Below are positions 18,640-27,447 of a stretch of DNA of 64,000 bases, in pieces; the stretch's first letter is position 1; each line of letters begins with the position of its first letter. The position numbers and the translations under genes are program-made. Source of the stretch: Collimonas sp. PA-H2 (lineage in GTDB: Bacteria > Pseudomonadota > Gammaproteobacteria > Burkholderiales > Burkholderiaceae_D); contig NZ_PDBX01000001.1 of assembly GCF_002564105.1 (NCBI RefSeq), positions 930,001 through 994,000 on the forward strand, given 5' to 3'. The notes under the pieces were generated by a model. It was not told the DNA's origin. It was given only the letters and a program-made list of their open reading frames with translations, and did no database searches.

Positions 18640-19526
18640 AGTACGCCTGGATCGATGCGCAGACTAATCGATTCGCGCTGAGGGAAATGTGCGATACGCT
18701 CGACGTGAGCATCAGCGGTTACCGAGCCTGGAAGAGTGGCGGCACGCCCGATCGCAAGCGCCTGACGGCCGGCCAGACGCTGGCCATGATCCGCGCCATC
18801 CACGCCGAGGTAAAAGGTGCTTATGGCAGTCCTCGGATGATCCGCGAGTTGCGGTGGCGGGGCTACACGGCGAGCAAGGGACGCGTAGAGCGGTTGATGC
18901 GCACGCACGGAATTCATGCGCGCCACAAGCGGCGCTACCGGGTTACGACCGAATCGAAGCACGGTTTGCCAGTGGCGAGAAACCTGCTTGACCGCGATTT
19001 CGCGCCGGCGGCGCCGAATCAGGTTTGGACGGCCGACATCACCTACTTGTGGACCGATGAAGGCTGGCTGTACCTCGCCATCGTTCTGGATCTGTTCAAT
19101 CGGGAAGTGATCGGCTGGTCGCTCAAGCCGCGTATGACGACTGAGTTGGTGGCAGACGCGCTGACGATGGCCTGGTTCCGCCGACGTCCTGCGCCCGGCG
19201 TCCTGCATCATTCGGACCGCGGCAGCCAGTACGCCAGTCAGGCCTACCAGGACAAGTTGCGTGAGTTCGGTATGACGTGTTCGATGAGCCGCAAGGGAAA
19301 TTGCTGGGACAATTCGCCGACTGAGAGCTGGTTCAACAGTTTCAAGAACGAACGTTACCATGGCCTGCGCTACACCACCCAGACTGAAATGAGGGCGGCC
19401 AGTTTCGAATACATCGAGGTGTTTTACAATCGCAAGCGGCAGCATTCGACCCTCGGTTATAAATCGCCGCTCCAGTTTCTACAGCGCTGGATCAGTGAAC
19501 AGAATCAGGAAAAACGAGCTGCATAG
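18636..19526 (+). CDS. IS3 transposase OrfB (DDE integrase core)
   Basis: The 296-residue rve-type catalytic protein carries the DDE residues: Asp in VWTADITYLW (about 137), Asp in LHHSDRGSQYAS (about 197) and Glu in NCWDNSPTESW (about 233). The GTG start overlaps the OrfA stop by 4 bases. This copy keeps the usual Arg in the MSRKGNCWDN motif, whereas copy 2 has Cys there. It appears intact. Confidence 0.93.
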   Translation: MKYAWIDAQTNRFALREMCDTLDVSISGYRAWKSGGTPDRKRLTAGQTLAMIRAIHAEVKGAYGSPRMIRELRWRGYTASKGRVERLMRTHGIHARHKRRYRVTTESKHGLPVARNLLDRDFAPAAPNQVWTADITYLWTDEGWLYLAIVLDLFNREVIGWSLKPRMTTELVADALTMAWFRRRPAPGVLHHSDRGSQYASQAYQDKLREFGMTCSMSRKGNCWDNSPTESWFNSFKNERYHGLRYTTQTEMRAASFEYIEVFYNRKRQHSTLGYKSPLQFLQRWISEQNQEKRAA

Positions 19527-19697
19527 AAGTCGTCTGTTGGAAGACGAAAAACAGAGGGAACCTCACATCACGCCCCAGCAGGCGGCTGCGCGAGACGCGT
19601 TTTGTGCCATCAATCATTACAATCCATGATAATCCAGGTTCTCAATTATTGAGAACTTGATCAAACAGGATTAGCCATCCTCCCAAAAAAATATGTC

Positions 19698-20245
19698 GTA
19701 GGGTGGGCACTCCGTGCCCACGCAGTGCTGCGGACATTTGCGTCCCAGGTTGCGCGTCCGCGTGGGCACGGAGTGCCCACCCTACGGATGGTTTGTCGTA
19801 ATTTAAGAAAATATCAATAAGTGGAAATTTTTCATTTTTATCCCCACAAAGAATAAGCAAAGCAACAGCCAATTCTGTAATGCTGTTCAGTTAGGGCAGA
19901 ACGACATGGCGTAGGGTGGGCACTCCGTGCCCACGCAGTGCTGCGGACATTTGCGTCCCAGGTTGCGCGTCCGCGTGGGCACGGAGTGCCCACCCTACGG
20001 ATGGTTTGTCGTAATTTAAGAAAATATCAATAAGTGGAAATTTTTCATTTTTATCCCCGCAAAGAATAAGCAAAGCAACAGCCAATTCTGTAATGCTGTT
20101 CAGTTAGGGCAGAACGACATGGCGTAGGGTGGGCACTCCGTGCCCACGCAGTATCGTGGATATTCGTGTCCCTGACATTCGTGCCCCGGCTACGCCTCCC
20201 GGCCCGTCCGCGTGGGCACGGAGTGCCCACCCTACGAGTTCCGCA
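19698..20245. repeat. 213-bp tandem repeat array
   Basis: Two full 213-bp units (19698-19910 and 19911-20123) are almost identical. A third partial unit (20124-20245) diverges after the first palindrome. Each unit has a GTAGGGTGGGCACTCCGTGC hairpin arm, a spacer, the inverse arm, then an AT-rich tail. The same palindrome family occurs at 16258-16562. Identical small minus-strand open frames in each unit are consequences of the duplication rather than evidence of genes. Confidence 0.88.
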
Positions 20246-20252
20246 AATAAAA

Positions 20253-20280
20253 ATGCCGTTCAGTCTTAACTGAACGGCAT
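20253..20280. terminator. Perfect 12-bp hairpin
   Basis: ATGCCGTTCAGT and ACTGAACGGCAT form a perfect stem around CTTA. Read leftward it is followed by a T-run, as in a Rho-independent terminator, but no leftward gene ends here. It resembles the GTTCAG segment in the neighbouring 213-bp repeats and may belong to that element. Confidence 0.4.
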
Positions 20281-20355
20281 TACCGCCAATCCTGCTAGTT
20301 TTTACCAAAGGGATAAAATAGGTGCCGTCCAACGTTTTTGAAAACAACAAAAATC

Positions 20356-21171
20356 ATGCGCCGCTTTGATTTTTACCACTTGTTCAAGCACGTTCAAAAA
20401 AACATCAAGACCGTTACTGCATTTGCCGCCCTGCCCTTGACTATGTTTGCCTGGGTATGCTATTCGCTGCCTGACGCATGCGCGCAAGACAGGTCGCAAT
20501 GGACCCCGGCCCAGATCATGCAGTACATAGAGGAACAGAAAACAAAAGCGACGGCTGCGAATAACACTTCCTCAGCCAGTACCAAAACCTCCAAAGCTGC
20601 ACCTGCTCCATTCATGCTCGAACCCAGCGGCAGGCCATGGGTTCTGCGCTTTGCTCCCAGTACCCGCATTGAGGATCTGAAAGAACCTTTCAAAGGAAAC
20701 CTGCAGCGCTTCTACGCTGCGATGGTCCAGGCGGGCATGCGCATTGTGATTACGACGACCTACCGGCCCGAAGAACGTTCTTACCTGATGCACTATTCAA
20801 CGCAGATCGTACGCAACAAGGAAGCGCCGGCCACCGTGCCGCCGTGGCGAGGGGTCAACATCGATTGGGTACACCGGGACCACAGCGGTTCCAAAGCCGA
20901 TCTTGCCAAAGCAAAATCTGCAGCGCGCGAGATGGTGCTTGGCTATGGCATAGGCTCGACCCCGGTCAGCAAACCCGGCCACTCAGCGCACAATTTTTCT
21001 CAAGCCATCGACATGATGATTTCGGGTTTCGCCGGGAAAACCATCGTCGATGCAAAGGGAAAATCCAGGGAAGTCAAAAGCTTCATCGACCTGAAGTCGG
21101 TCGGCGCCACGTACGGCGTGCTCTGGTACGGCCCCGAAGATAGCGTGCACTGGTCTGCCGATGGAAATTAG
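20356..21171 (+). CDS. M15-like peptidoglycan peptidase, exported
   Basis: The protein is 271 residues from the ATG at 20356; an in-frame TTG lies six codons earlier, and neither has a strong ribosome site. A signal peptide ends near ACAQDR. The C-terminal half has the zinc pattern SAHNFSQAID (S-x-H with Asp seven residues on, about 209-218) and SVHWSAD near the end, as in M15/VanY-type D,D-peptidases. It should act on peptidoglycan in the periplasm or outside the cell. A small exported protein gene follows at 21241 and could be its partner. Catalytic specificity is not clear. Confidence 0.65.
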   Translation: MRRFDFYHLFKHVQKNIKTVTAFAALPLTMFAWVCYSLPDACAQDRSQWTPAQIMQYIEEQKTKATAANNTSSASTKTSKAAPAPFMLEPSGRPWVLRFAPSTRIEDLKEPFKGNLQRFYAAMVQAGMRIVITTTYRPEERSYLMHYSTQIVRNKEAPATVPPWRGVNIDWVHRDHSGSKADLAKAKSAAREMVLGYGIGSTPVSKPGHSAHNFSQAIDMMISGFAGKTIVDAKGKSREVKSFIDLKSVGATYGVLWYGPEDSVHWSADGN

Positions 21172-21240
21172 ATATCAAGCCAGCCGGCGTGAACCGGTAT
21201 TGTCAACAGCGGATTTTCGCATCCACCGGAGCCCAGCCTC

Positions 21241-21849
21241 ATGAAACCGATCATTGCTTTGCTGTTCCTCTCAGCGCCGATGACAGCCTGTGCTGCTGCG
21301 CCGGCGGTAGGATTATGGGAAGACGTAGTGGCCATCGACGACGACACATTGCAACTGATATCCCACCAGCATTTCATTTTTACCGATCAAAAACTGGCGA
21401 CCCCCGCGGTATTTACCGCATTAAAGGATTTTGGCGGTGAAATCGATACGTTTTGCTGCCTTGAAGTACAGAACACGACGCCACTGTCGATGCGGGAGAT
21501 CGAGAAGAAACTCAGCCACGATCACGATTTCGTGCAGCGCGTGTCTCACATTCACGGCTTGCCTTACATGTACGAGGCGAAACTGGCCAACCGCACGATC
21601 TGGAACAACAAGATGCTGCTGCTGAAGGGCAGCAAAAATGACGGGAACGATATACCGTTTTCAGCTCCGGTGATCGCCACACGGCTTGCCTTTTCCGAAA
21701 TCGCAGGCAATCGTTTCACCGACTCTGACGGCGACGAGATTCTGCTGAAAACCGAAGTGCCGAAAAGAGGTCAGGGACAGCCGTTGGTTCACCGCTTTAC
21801 GGTGAACCACAAGAAAATCATATTCACGGTACCAATGTTAGGGGATTGA
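21241..21849 (+). CDS. Exported protein of unknown function
   Basis: This 202-residue protein has a signal peptide (MKPIIALLFLSAPMTACAAAP). The TACA segment could be a lipobox, making it a periplasmic lipoprotein. No family was recognised. It lies 69 bp behind the M15-like peptidase gene on the same strand, so co-transcription is likely. A periplasmic immunity or inhibitor role for that enzyme is a guess from position. Confidence 0.6.
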   Translation: MKPIIALLFLSAPMTACAAAPAVGLWEDVVAIDDDTLQLISHQHFIFTDQKLATPAVFTALKDFGGEIDTFCCLEVQNTTPLSMREIEKKLSHDHDFVQRVSHIHGLPYMYEAKLANRTIWNNKMLLLKGSKNDGNDIPFSAPVIATRLAFSEIAGNRFTDSDGDEILLKTEVPKRGQGQPLVHRFTVNHKKIIFTVPMLGD

Positions 21850-22058
21850 AGCGAAGATCCATGTCGCCGCATCCTATGAGGCAAAGCCCTTCCGTTCGGG
21901 TTGCTTTGAACTGCACTAGATAAGTCGAGAACCGGCGGCCAGTAAGCTGAGTAAGGAGCTGCAAGATGGAGTATGCGGACAAGCAACCTGGTGAGCCAAT
22001 CTTGACCGATGCGGATATTGAAGCACGTCTAGATGTGACTCGTTCATACTGGTTCCCC

Positions 22059-22271
22059 CTAACGATACTTAAGAGCGGAAATCAGGCGTTCGAAAACGGC
22101 CACATTCTCGATTTGATGCTCAAGAACACCAGTCGTGATGTCCTGGGTCCTGCCGTCGGGCATCTGAAGGAGAGCTTTCACTCCTCCCGACCTAAACAGC
22201 TCAGTCTGACGGCGGGCCTCCATCTGCCCCTGCCGGCACCACTCGATCAGATCGATATCTTCAGAACTCAC
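22059..22271 (-). CDS. Small hypothetical protein
   Basis: The 70-residue protein starts at a GTG with a strong AAGGGGA ribosome site 7 bases upstream. Its composition is protein-like: EDIDLIEWCRQGQMEARRQ, then LFRSGGVKALLQMPDGR. It has no signal peptide or membrane segment. A 110-codon frame on the opposite strand covers the same region but has poorer composition. The family was not recognised. Confidence 0.5.
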   Translation of the reverse strand: MSSEDIDLIEWCRQGQMEARRQTELFRSGGVKALLQMPDGRTQDITTGVLEHQIENVAVFERLISALKYR

Positions 22272-22506
22272 GGGCTATCCCCTTGCAAAACCATCTGAGT
22301 ATTGTCCCTGCAAATAAATTGCTTTTCCAGAGCCTTACAACTGCAAGGAAATTTGAAGGGAAAGTGTCTGATATTTACTAGATAGCAAAACTCTATGCCC
22401 TGAAAACAAATCGACATATTCCGCATAGATATTCGACAAATTCCTCGTAGGTCCAATATCCATGCGGGTTACAGCCATATCTTATCCTGACGCCATATCA
22501 GGTTAC
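22272..22506. other. AT-rich intergenic region
   Basis: No gene is supported in this 235-bp stretch upstream of the small leftward gene. It probably contains that gene's promoter. Confidence 0.35.
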
Positions 22507-22944
22507 TCATCCCGCTTCTGATGAAGAAAACATGGCGTTGCCACTAACAGTGGATGACGCTGGAACCTCCTCTTGCATAACATCCCAATGCTCAACCACC
22601 TTGCCGTCCTTCAAGCGGAACATGTCGACGGCGACCATTGGCTTCGGCCCCCAACCAACGTAACGGCCGTGAACCATTACCAGATCGCCTTCGGCGACCG
22701 CCATACCTGGCTGGTAAGAAAAGTCTTTAGGCAATTTTGGGATCAAATCCTTTATCGCAGCCGGACCACTCGGGATAGAGGGGTTATGCTGGATATAGTC
22801 CGCCGCGAAGTATTTGTCGACGACAGTTGGATCCCGGTCAATGAATGCTCCGGTCAATGCACGAAGGGCAATTTGCTTGTTGGTTTCGATGAGGGTTTCC
22901 TAGATTAGCGTCGATGGTACTTCTGGTGAATTCTTCGTCGCCAT
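22507..22944 (-). pseudogene. SnoaL-like/NTF2-fold protein, nonsense-interrupted
   Basis: Leftward from an ATG at 22944 the frame reads MATKNSPEVPSTLI, then an in-frame TAG (22902-22900), then ETLIETNKQIALRALTGAFI and 110 further residues. The latter part (YFAADYIQHNPSIPSG, WDVMQEE) is a SnoaL-like polyketide-cyclase/NTF2-fold domain. The helix before the amber codon belongs to the fold, so a restart at the TTG at 22857 would give a truncated protein. It is therefore most likely a recent pseudogene. Suppression or a sequencing error cannot be excluded. Confidence 0.65.
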
Positions 22945-23314
22945 TGACTCATCGGCTTCGAGAAATCAATCTGAAATAGATATAGTAGATCATTGAAATG
23001 CAGAAATAATTTAAGTCCATTTCACTACATCGTCAAGAAATATATTTACCAAATTGACAACGAATGTTACCTGCTATCGTAGCTGCAAATTAAAGAAAAT
23101 GGTTATTAAGACCGAGAGCTTGTTCTGGTTCGAAGGAGCGACCTAATGCTTTAACGGCTCCCCAATCACCCTAGATAAAGTGTTAAATGGATATCTGGTA
23201 GCGAGGTCTCCTTTGCGCTGAGGCTGATGTTGTTGCGCAGAAACATCAGAGGATTTGGTCCTCGTCAGAGTTTATGCAAAGATATAACAACCTGAACTCT
23301 GATGAATTGCTGCC
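22945..23314. other. Intergenic region without recognised gene
   Basis: This 370-bp AT-rich stretch lies between the divergent SnoaL-like pseudogene and the lipoprotein gene. Only short unsupported frames are seen. Both promoters should lie here. Confidence 0.4.
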
Positions 23315-23674
23315 ATGATTACTCAGAAAAATATTAACACTTTCATTGCATTAGCCCTATCCGCAATCTTGGTAACGGCGTGCGCATCTCCGGGAGAAAT
23401 TGCGGCTGCTGACAGAGGAAAATGTGCTGGCTACGGTTTTGCCGAAGGCTCCGACGCATTTGCCAACTGCATGATGGAAGCAGATATGCATCGTAAGGAC
23501 CAGCAGGCCGCTTTTCAGCGCCAGCAGCAAATGAACTGGGCCATGGAACGGGAAAACCGGTCTTCTGACTCGATGAAATGGTCTGAAGGAACGTGCCGTT
23601 CCTCGGGGGGCTCCATATCGTTGTGGGGGATTACCGGCGGCTCGTCGTCATCGACTTGTTCAACTGGTCATTAG
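23315..23674 (+). CDS. Small putative lipoprotein
   Basis: The 119-residue protein has a type II signal peptide with lipobox LVTAC (Cys near residue 23). A Cys-containing region (KCAGYGFAEGSDAFANCMME) and a Gln-rich segment (AAFQRQQQMNWAMERE) follow, and the C-terminus is rich in Ser and Gly. It is probably anchored to the outer membrane. Function is unknown, and ribosome site strength is weak. Confidence 0.6.
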   Translation: MITQKNINTFIALALSAILVTACASPGEIAAADRGKCAGYGFAEGSDAFANCMMEADMHRKDQQAAFQRQQQMNWAMERENRSSDSMKWSEGTCRSSGGSISLWGITGGSSSSTCSTGH

Positions 23675-23783
23675 TGCGCCGATACGACCGGCACCGGCAG
23701 GTGTTGGTTAATGGCCATGTCTTGGGCTTCAACCATCGGCCCCTGTGTGTTTGTGTTCCGAGCATCAGTCAAATGAGGCAGAT

Positions 23784-24449
23784 ATGCAAATCGTAAAACT
23801 TCGCACCGCTATCTTCATGGCTTGGCTATCTGTCTCAAGCGCTCCAGCATGGGCGCAAGAAGAACCCAGTTTCGATTGCAGCCGCGCACGCACTGCGGTG
23901 GAGCATACGCTCTGTGATTTCGGCAATTCTGGAATGGGATGGCTCGACCAAACGATGAGCGCGCTTTACAAAGATGCATTAATCGCAGCAGGATCACAAG
24001 CGGATACGGTGCGCGCAAGCCAGCGAGCTTGGCTCGCACGCAGGAATCAATGCAGCGGATCAGAAGAAAAAATTAAGAGTTGCCTGGACAAAAGCTATCG
24101 CGCACGCTTCATGGAAATCGCAAAGCCTTACGACAGCACACATATAACGGGACGATACTCAAACGAGGCCGGCGTTCTTGAGGCCGTACTTTTTCCTGGA
24201 CAGAACCTTGCTGTCAGCATCAATGCCAGCCGGGGCGCGCCCTCGTACAATCAATGCAATCTCACATTTCGGGCGCCACTCCAGAGCGGCACCCTGAAAT
24301 ACATATTCCCAGTCGATTCCAACGATAGCAGTCTGCCGCGCTGCAGCGTGGAGACGAAGCGAGTGGGGCAAGATTTTGTTGTAACGGCCACCAATTGCTC
24401 TGATATGTGTGGATATGGAGTGGAAGTTTCTGGAACCTACAAACATTAG
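23784..24449 (+). CDS. LprI-domain (DUF1311) exported protein
   Basis: The start is placed at the ATG at 23784 (MQIVKLRTAIFMAWL), with GAGGCAG upstream; an earlier in-frame ATG lacks a signal peptide. The 221-residue protein has a signal peptide ending near AWAQEE and an N-terminal LprI/DUF1311 domain. That domain shows FDCSRARTAVEHTLC, the later AWLARRNQC, and paired cysteines. LprI-type domains are associated with lysozyme inhibition. The C-terminal ~100 residues are beta-rich with several Cys and unassigned. It should be periplasmic. Confidence 0.75.
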   Translation: MQIVKLRTAIFMAWLSVSSAPAWAQEEPSFDCSRARTAVEHTLCDFGNSGMGWLDQTMSALYKDALIAAGSQADTVRASQRAWLARRNQCSGSEEKIKSCLDKSYRARFMEIAKPYDSTHITGRYSNEAGVLEAVLFPGQNLAVSINASRGAPSYNQCNLTFRAPLQSGTLKYIFPVDSNDSSLPRCSVETKRVGQDFVVTATNCSDMCGYGVEVSGTYKH

Positions 24450-24517
24450 GATGAGCCCGCTGCGCCGAATGTTTTTTTGCGGGGGCTCAATAAAAGGCGT
24501 GGCGGGATGAGGGTGTG

Positions 24518-24622
24518 CTGGATTTTCCGCCACCTCAGCTTTCAATCTACGATTGCCGCAGGCATCCATGGGTTCAACTGCCGCCTGGCACGGTCGCTTT
24601 CAAGAAGGATCCCACGTAATAT
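24518..24622 (+). pseudogene. Remnant of a GFA-family gene 3' end
   Basis: This segment aligns base for base with the last ~100 bases of the GFA gene ending at 16177, with scattered substitutions. Both contain ATCTACGATTGCCGCAG, TGCCGCCTGGC and CGCTTTCAAGAAGGATCC and end at the same TAA. No start or cysteine motifs remain. It is a duplicated, decayed fragment. Confidence 0.8.
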
Positions 24623-24829
24623 TCGACTCTACAGAGCTTGACCCGAGCTTGGCCCAAGCTTGACAAAATCGTACGTCTTCTGTCTGACGAAGCCCGAATC
24701 GGCGCAAATGAAAAAGCCCCCGCTCTGGGGATCGAGCTACGTGGACGCACCCTCGACATCGTACATGGCAAGCAGCTGCACCGCAGTGTCGGAGTAGTTA
24801 CGGAAAAGTAAAACACTCCAAACTCCGCC

Positions 24830-25279
24830 TCAACTCTCTGTCTCGTCAACCGCACGATCAAGATTGGCATTTACGCGTAGTAGCAATGCCATCAACTGAT
24901 CCCGCTCCTCCTTGGTAAACCCCGTCAAGGCTTGCCGGCTGGCGGCTTCCATGACAGCTTTTCCCTTCGGCATCCGCTCAGAAGCATCGCTAGTCAGCGA
25001 AACCAGCTGGCTGCGCTTGTCCTCAGGATTGGGAACCCGCTGCACCAGCCCGTCGCGTTCCATGCGATTCAGCAGTTGCGCCATGCTGGGCTGCTCGACC
25101 TGCGCAATGCGCGCCAGCTCGGCTTGCGACAAGGCGCCGCTGGTCTTGAGCGCCACCAGCACCGGCAGCTGTCCCATGCTGAACCCCAGCGCGCGCAACG
25201 GGCCGTCGACCAGCCGCATGGAAGTGCGATAAACCTGGCCGACGAGTTTCATGGGGTTGTTCGACAGATCAATTTTCAT
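24830..25279 (-). CDS. MarR family transcriptional regulator
   Basis: This 149-residue winged-helix protein has the MarR core: ALSQAELARIAQVEQPSMAQ (recognition helix region, about 58-77), then LLNRMERDGLVQRVPNPEDK with the wing. It should bind DNA as a dimer and lose affinity on binding a phenolic or drug-like ligand. It is divergent from a flavin monooxygenase gene, with two palindromic sites in the 68-bp gap. Repression of both genes is expected. Confidence 0.9.
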   Translation of the reverse strand: MKIDLSNNPMKLVGQVYRTSMRLVDGPLRALGFSMGQLPVLVALKTSGALSQAELARIAQVEQPSMAQLLNRMERDGLVQRVPNPEDKRSQLVSLTSDASERMPKGKAVMEAASRQALTGFTKEERDQLMALLLRVNANLDRAVDETES

Positions 25280-25292
25280 GGCGTTGACATTT

Positions 25293-25325
25293 CATAGGTA
25301 GCTATGTTTATATATAGGTACCTAT
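25293..25325. promoter_or_regulatory. Paired MarR operators
   Basis: CATAGGTAGCTATG (25293-25306) and the perfect 12-bp palindrome ATAGGTACCTAT (25314-25325) share the core ATAGGTA. They are spaced 21 bases centre to centre, two helical turns. They fill the gap between the divergent MarR and monooxygenase starts, the classic place for MarR binding. Confidence 0.7.
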
Positions 25326-25347
25326 CATAACTGAAGCTATCCATCTT

Positions 25348-26484
25348 GTGAATACGCAATTACACATCGCCATAGTCGGCGCGGGCCCGGGAGGCCTGAC
25401 CCTTGCCCGTATCCTCCATCTGCACGGCATCGCCGTGACGGTGTTCGAGCAGGAATCCCATCCGCTGGAGCGGCCGCAGGGCGGTACCCTCGATCTGCAT
25501 GAGGAGTCGGGCTTGCAGGCGCTCAGGCAGGCTGGGCTGACGGATGCGTTCTTGGCCATCGCCCGCTACGAAGACCAGGGCTCGCGCTTGCTGGATAAGT
25601 CAGGCAAGGTGCTGTTTGAGGATCAGGACGCCGCCGGCGGCGACCGTCCCGAGGTGGATCGCACGGAATTGCGCACCATGTTGCTGCAGGCATTGCCCGC
25701 CGCTTGCATGCGCTGGGCTTGCGCCATGCGCGAGGTGCAGGTGCGGGATGACGGCCGCTGGAGCCTGGCCTTCGATCATGGCAGCGAGGGGCCGTTCGAC
25801 CTGGTGGTCGGCGCCGACGGCGCGTGGTCGCGGATACGGCCGCTACTGTCGCCTTACCGGCCGCAATACAGCGGCCTCACCTTCATCGAATTCGGCATCG
25901 ACGACGTCGACCGCCGCCATCCCGCGCTGTCGCAACTGGTTGGCCGTGGCAAGATGGGGGTTGAAGCCGATGGCAAGGAAATCATCGCCCAGCGCAATGG
26001 CAATGCGCACATCCGCGCCTATGCCATCTTCCGCGTGCCGGCCGACTGGGCGGCGCGGCGGTTTGACCTTGTCTCCCCTGCTTCCATGCGCGCGGAGCTG
26101 ATCAAGGAGTTCGACGGTTTCGCTCCCGAGATACTCGATCTGTTCCGGGCCAGCAACGACAACTTCGCTATACGTTCGATCTGTGCGCTGCCGGTCGGGC
26201 ACTGCTGGCCCAGCCGGCGCGGTCTCACGCTGCTCGGCGATGCTGCGCATGTCATGTCGCCTTTTGGCGGCGACGGCGTGAACAACGCCATGTTCGATGC
26301 CGCCGAGCTGGCGCGCTTGCTGATCGAGCGCGCCGACTGGGTTGAGGCTGTAGCCGAATACGAGGCGCTGATGTTTGCACGTGTTGTCGAGTCTGCCGAA
26401 GGAGCGGCCGCAGGCGCCGCAACCCAGCTGTCGCATGTCGGCCCGGAGCTGACACTGGCAATGCATCGGAGCCACGCCGGCTGA
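25348..26484 (+). CDS. FAD-dependent monooxygenase (TetX-like)
   Basis: The 378-residue protein starts at a GTG at 25348. It has the Rossmann FAD site IVGAGPGGLTLARIL at the N-terminus, an Arg/Glu pattern FEQESHPLERPQGGTLDLH, the DG motif VVGADGAWSRIR (about 155) and the second FAD motif LLGDAAHVMSPFGGDGVN (about 300). These fit class A aromatic hydroxylases, nearest in feel to TetX-type enzymes that hydroxylate tetracyclines. The true substrate is unknown. The divergent MarR gene suggests induction by a small aromatic or antibiotic molecule. Confidence 0.82.
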   Translation: MNTQLHIAIVGAGPGGLTLARILHLHGIAVTVFEQESHPLERPQGGTLDLHEESGLQALRQAGLTDAFLAIARYEDQGSRLLDKSGKVLFEDQDAAGGDRPEVDRTELRTMLLQALPAACMRWACAMREVQVRDDGRWSLAFDHGSEGPFDLVVGADGAWSRIRPLLSPYRPQYSGLTFIEFGIDDVDRRHPALSQLVGRGKMGVEADGKEIIAQRNGNAHIRAYAIFRVPADWAARRFDLVSPASMRAELIKEFDGFAPEILDLFRASNDNFAIRSICALPVGHCWPSRRGLTLLGDAAHVMSPFGGDGVNNAMFDAAELARLLIERADWVEAVAEYEALMFARVVESAEGAAAGAATQLSHVGPELTLAMHRSHAG

Positions 26485-27447
26485 CGCAGCACAACGCAGA
26501 TAGAAAATTCGGCAACACGCGCAGGATTTGCAAAGCCGCCGCCGGATGCAAAAATCTGGATTTCCCACCACGAAATGTGACTTATCGCACACTGGATCCG
26601 CCGGCGCCCCCGCTGGACTTTCATCTACGCAGCCGTCACTTATCCCAAGTGTGCAGACATGAATGAGGAAGCTTGGGACCTTACCGGCGGTTGAGGTATG
26701 CCACGATTCCTAACGTGGTCAGACTCTTTCAGCGAAGCCTTGGCCGTGCTCGAGTTGAGGGCTATCACTTTTTCCGCACCGGTTGATAGCGTGATAGTCA
26801 AATCTGGAACAGCACCAGATCCGTTTCCAGAAGTGTTAGCACGCGCCGTCACGATCCGTCATGTTTTGTTGCCAAGTTAATTTCATCGGCAACAAAAGTT
26901 CGGCTTGAATGTAGTGCAAACATATCCTATTGTAATTTAGAAATAGTTGCCTCATGGAACTATGAAATTACAAAAAAAACAGGACAACATGTCAATCGAA
27001 ATTGACCAGTGCATTTCCCAGTTCAGCGCCGCTATTTCCGCTCCTTGCGGCGGTATGCAATTGGCATGAATCCGATGATGATCAGCGAATAGCTTGATCG
27101 CATCAACGTTCTCCTGGGTCTAAAGCAAAATTGTTCTTGCAATGTCGGGTAGTCAATTGGGGGACCAGCATGAATAGGCTGTTGGCACATTATTTCCCCG
27201 CATTTCGACATGCAAATTTTCCTGTCCATAAGGAAAACCATGCCCAGCGCCGAGCCAGAGCGCCGCTGGCTCGGCAGCCCCCTCAGCAATACATTTCCAA
27301 AACGGAATCGGCTGGCAGTTTGCCAACAACCGCCAGCAGCAGCCTCGAACCAGGCGTTCGCGGCCAACAACGCCAAGTCGTAACAGAAATCAGGAAATAT
27401 CTCGCACGGCTTCAGCTTATTGCTTAGACCAACGACAGGAGAACACG
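26485..27447. other. Long region without supported genes
   Basis: This stretch of about 960 bp separates the monooxygenase gene from the unusual 27.4-kb operon. Several 60- to 115-codon frames exist on both strands, but none has a convincing ribosome site together with protein-like composition. An AT-rich segment at 26880-26990 could hold the promoter. It may mark the left edge of an acquired region. Confidence 0.45.

Larger units (their letters stand above)
18281..19565 (+). mobile_element. IS3-family insertion sequence, copy 1
   Basis: The element is 1285 bp, bounded by comparison with the near-identical copy at 46241-47525. The ends are imperfect inverted repeats beginning TGAGCTTTCCCTG at the left and TGAGGTTCCCTCTG at the right, with TTTCGTCTTCCA shared inside. 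It carries orfA and orfB, the IS3 two-frame layout. The flanks (GAT on the left, CAT on the right) show no 3- or 4-bp duplication, so one side may have been rearranged after insertion. Confidence 0.92.

Noticed and set aside
19642..20085. Two repeated leftward frames of 64-76 codons with identical sequence
   Set aside because: They exist only because the 213-bp palindromic repeat is duplicated; there is no ribosome site and the composition follows the repeat.
19698..20245. CRISPR array
   Set aside because: The repeat unit is 213 bp with near-identical content and no short repeat/unique spacer alternation; no cas genes are present.
21966..22298. 110-codon rightward frame
   Set aside because: The opposite-strand 70-codon frame has a strong ribosome site and better composition; the rightward frame looks like its shadow.
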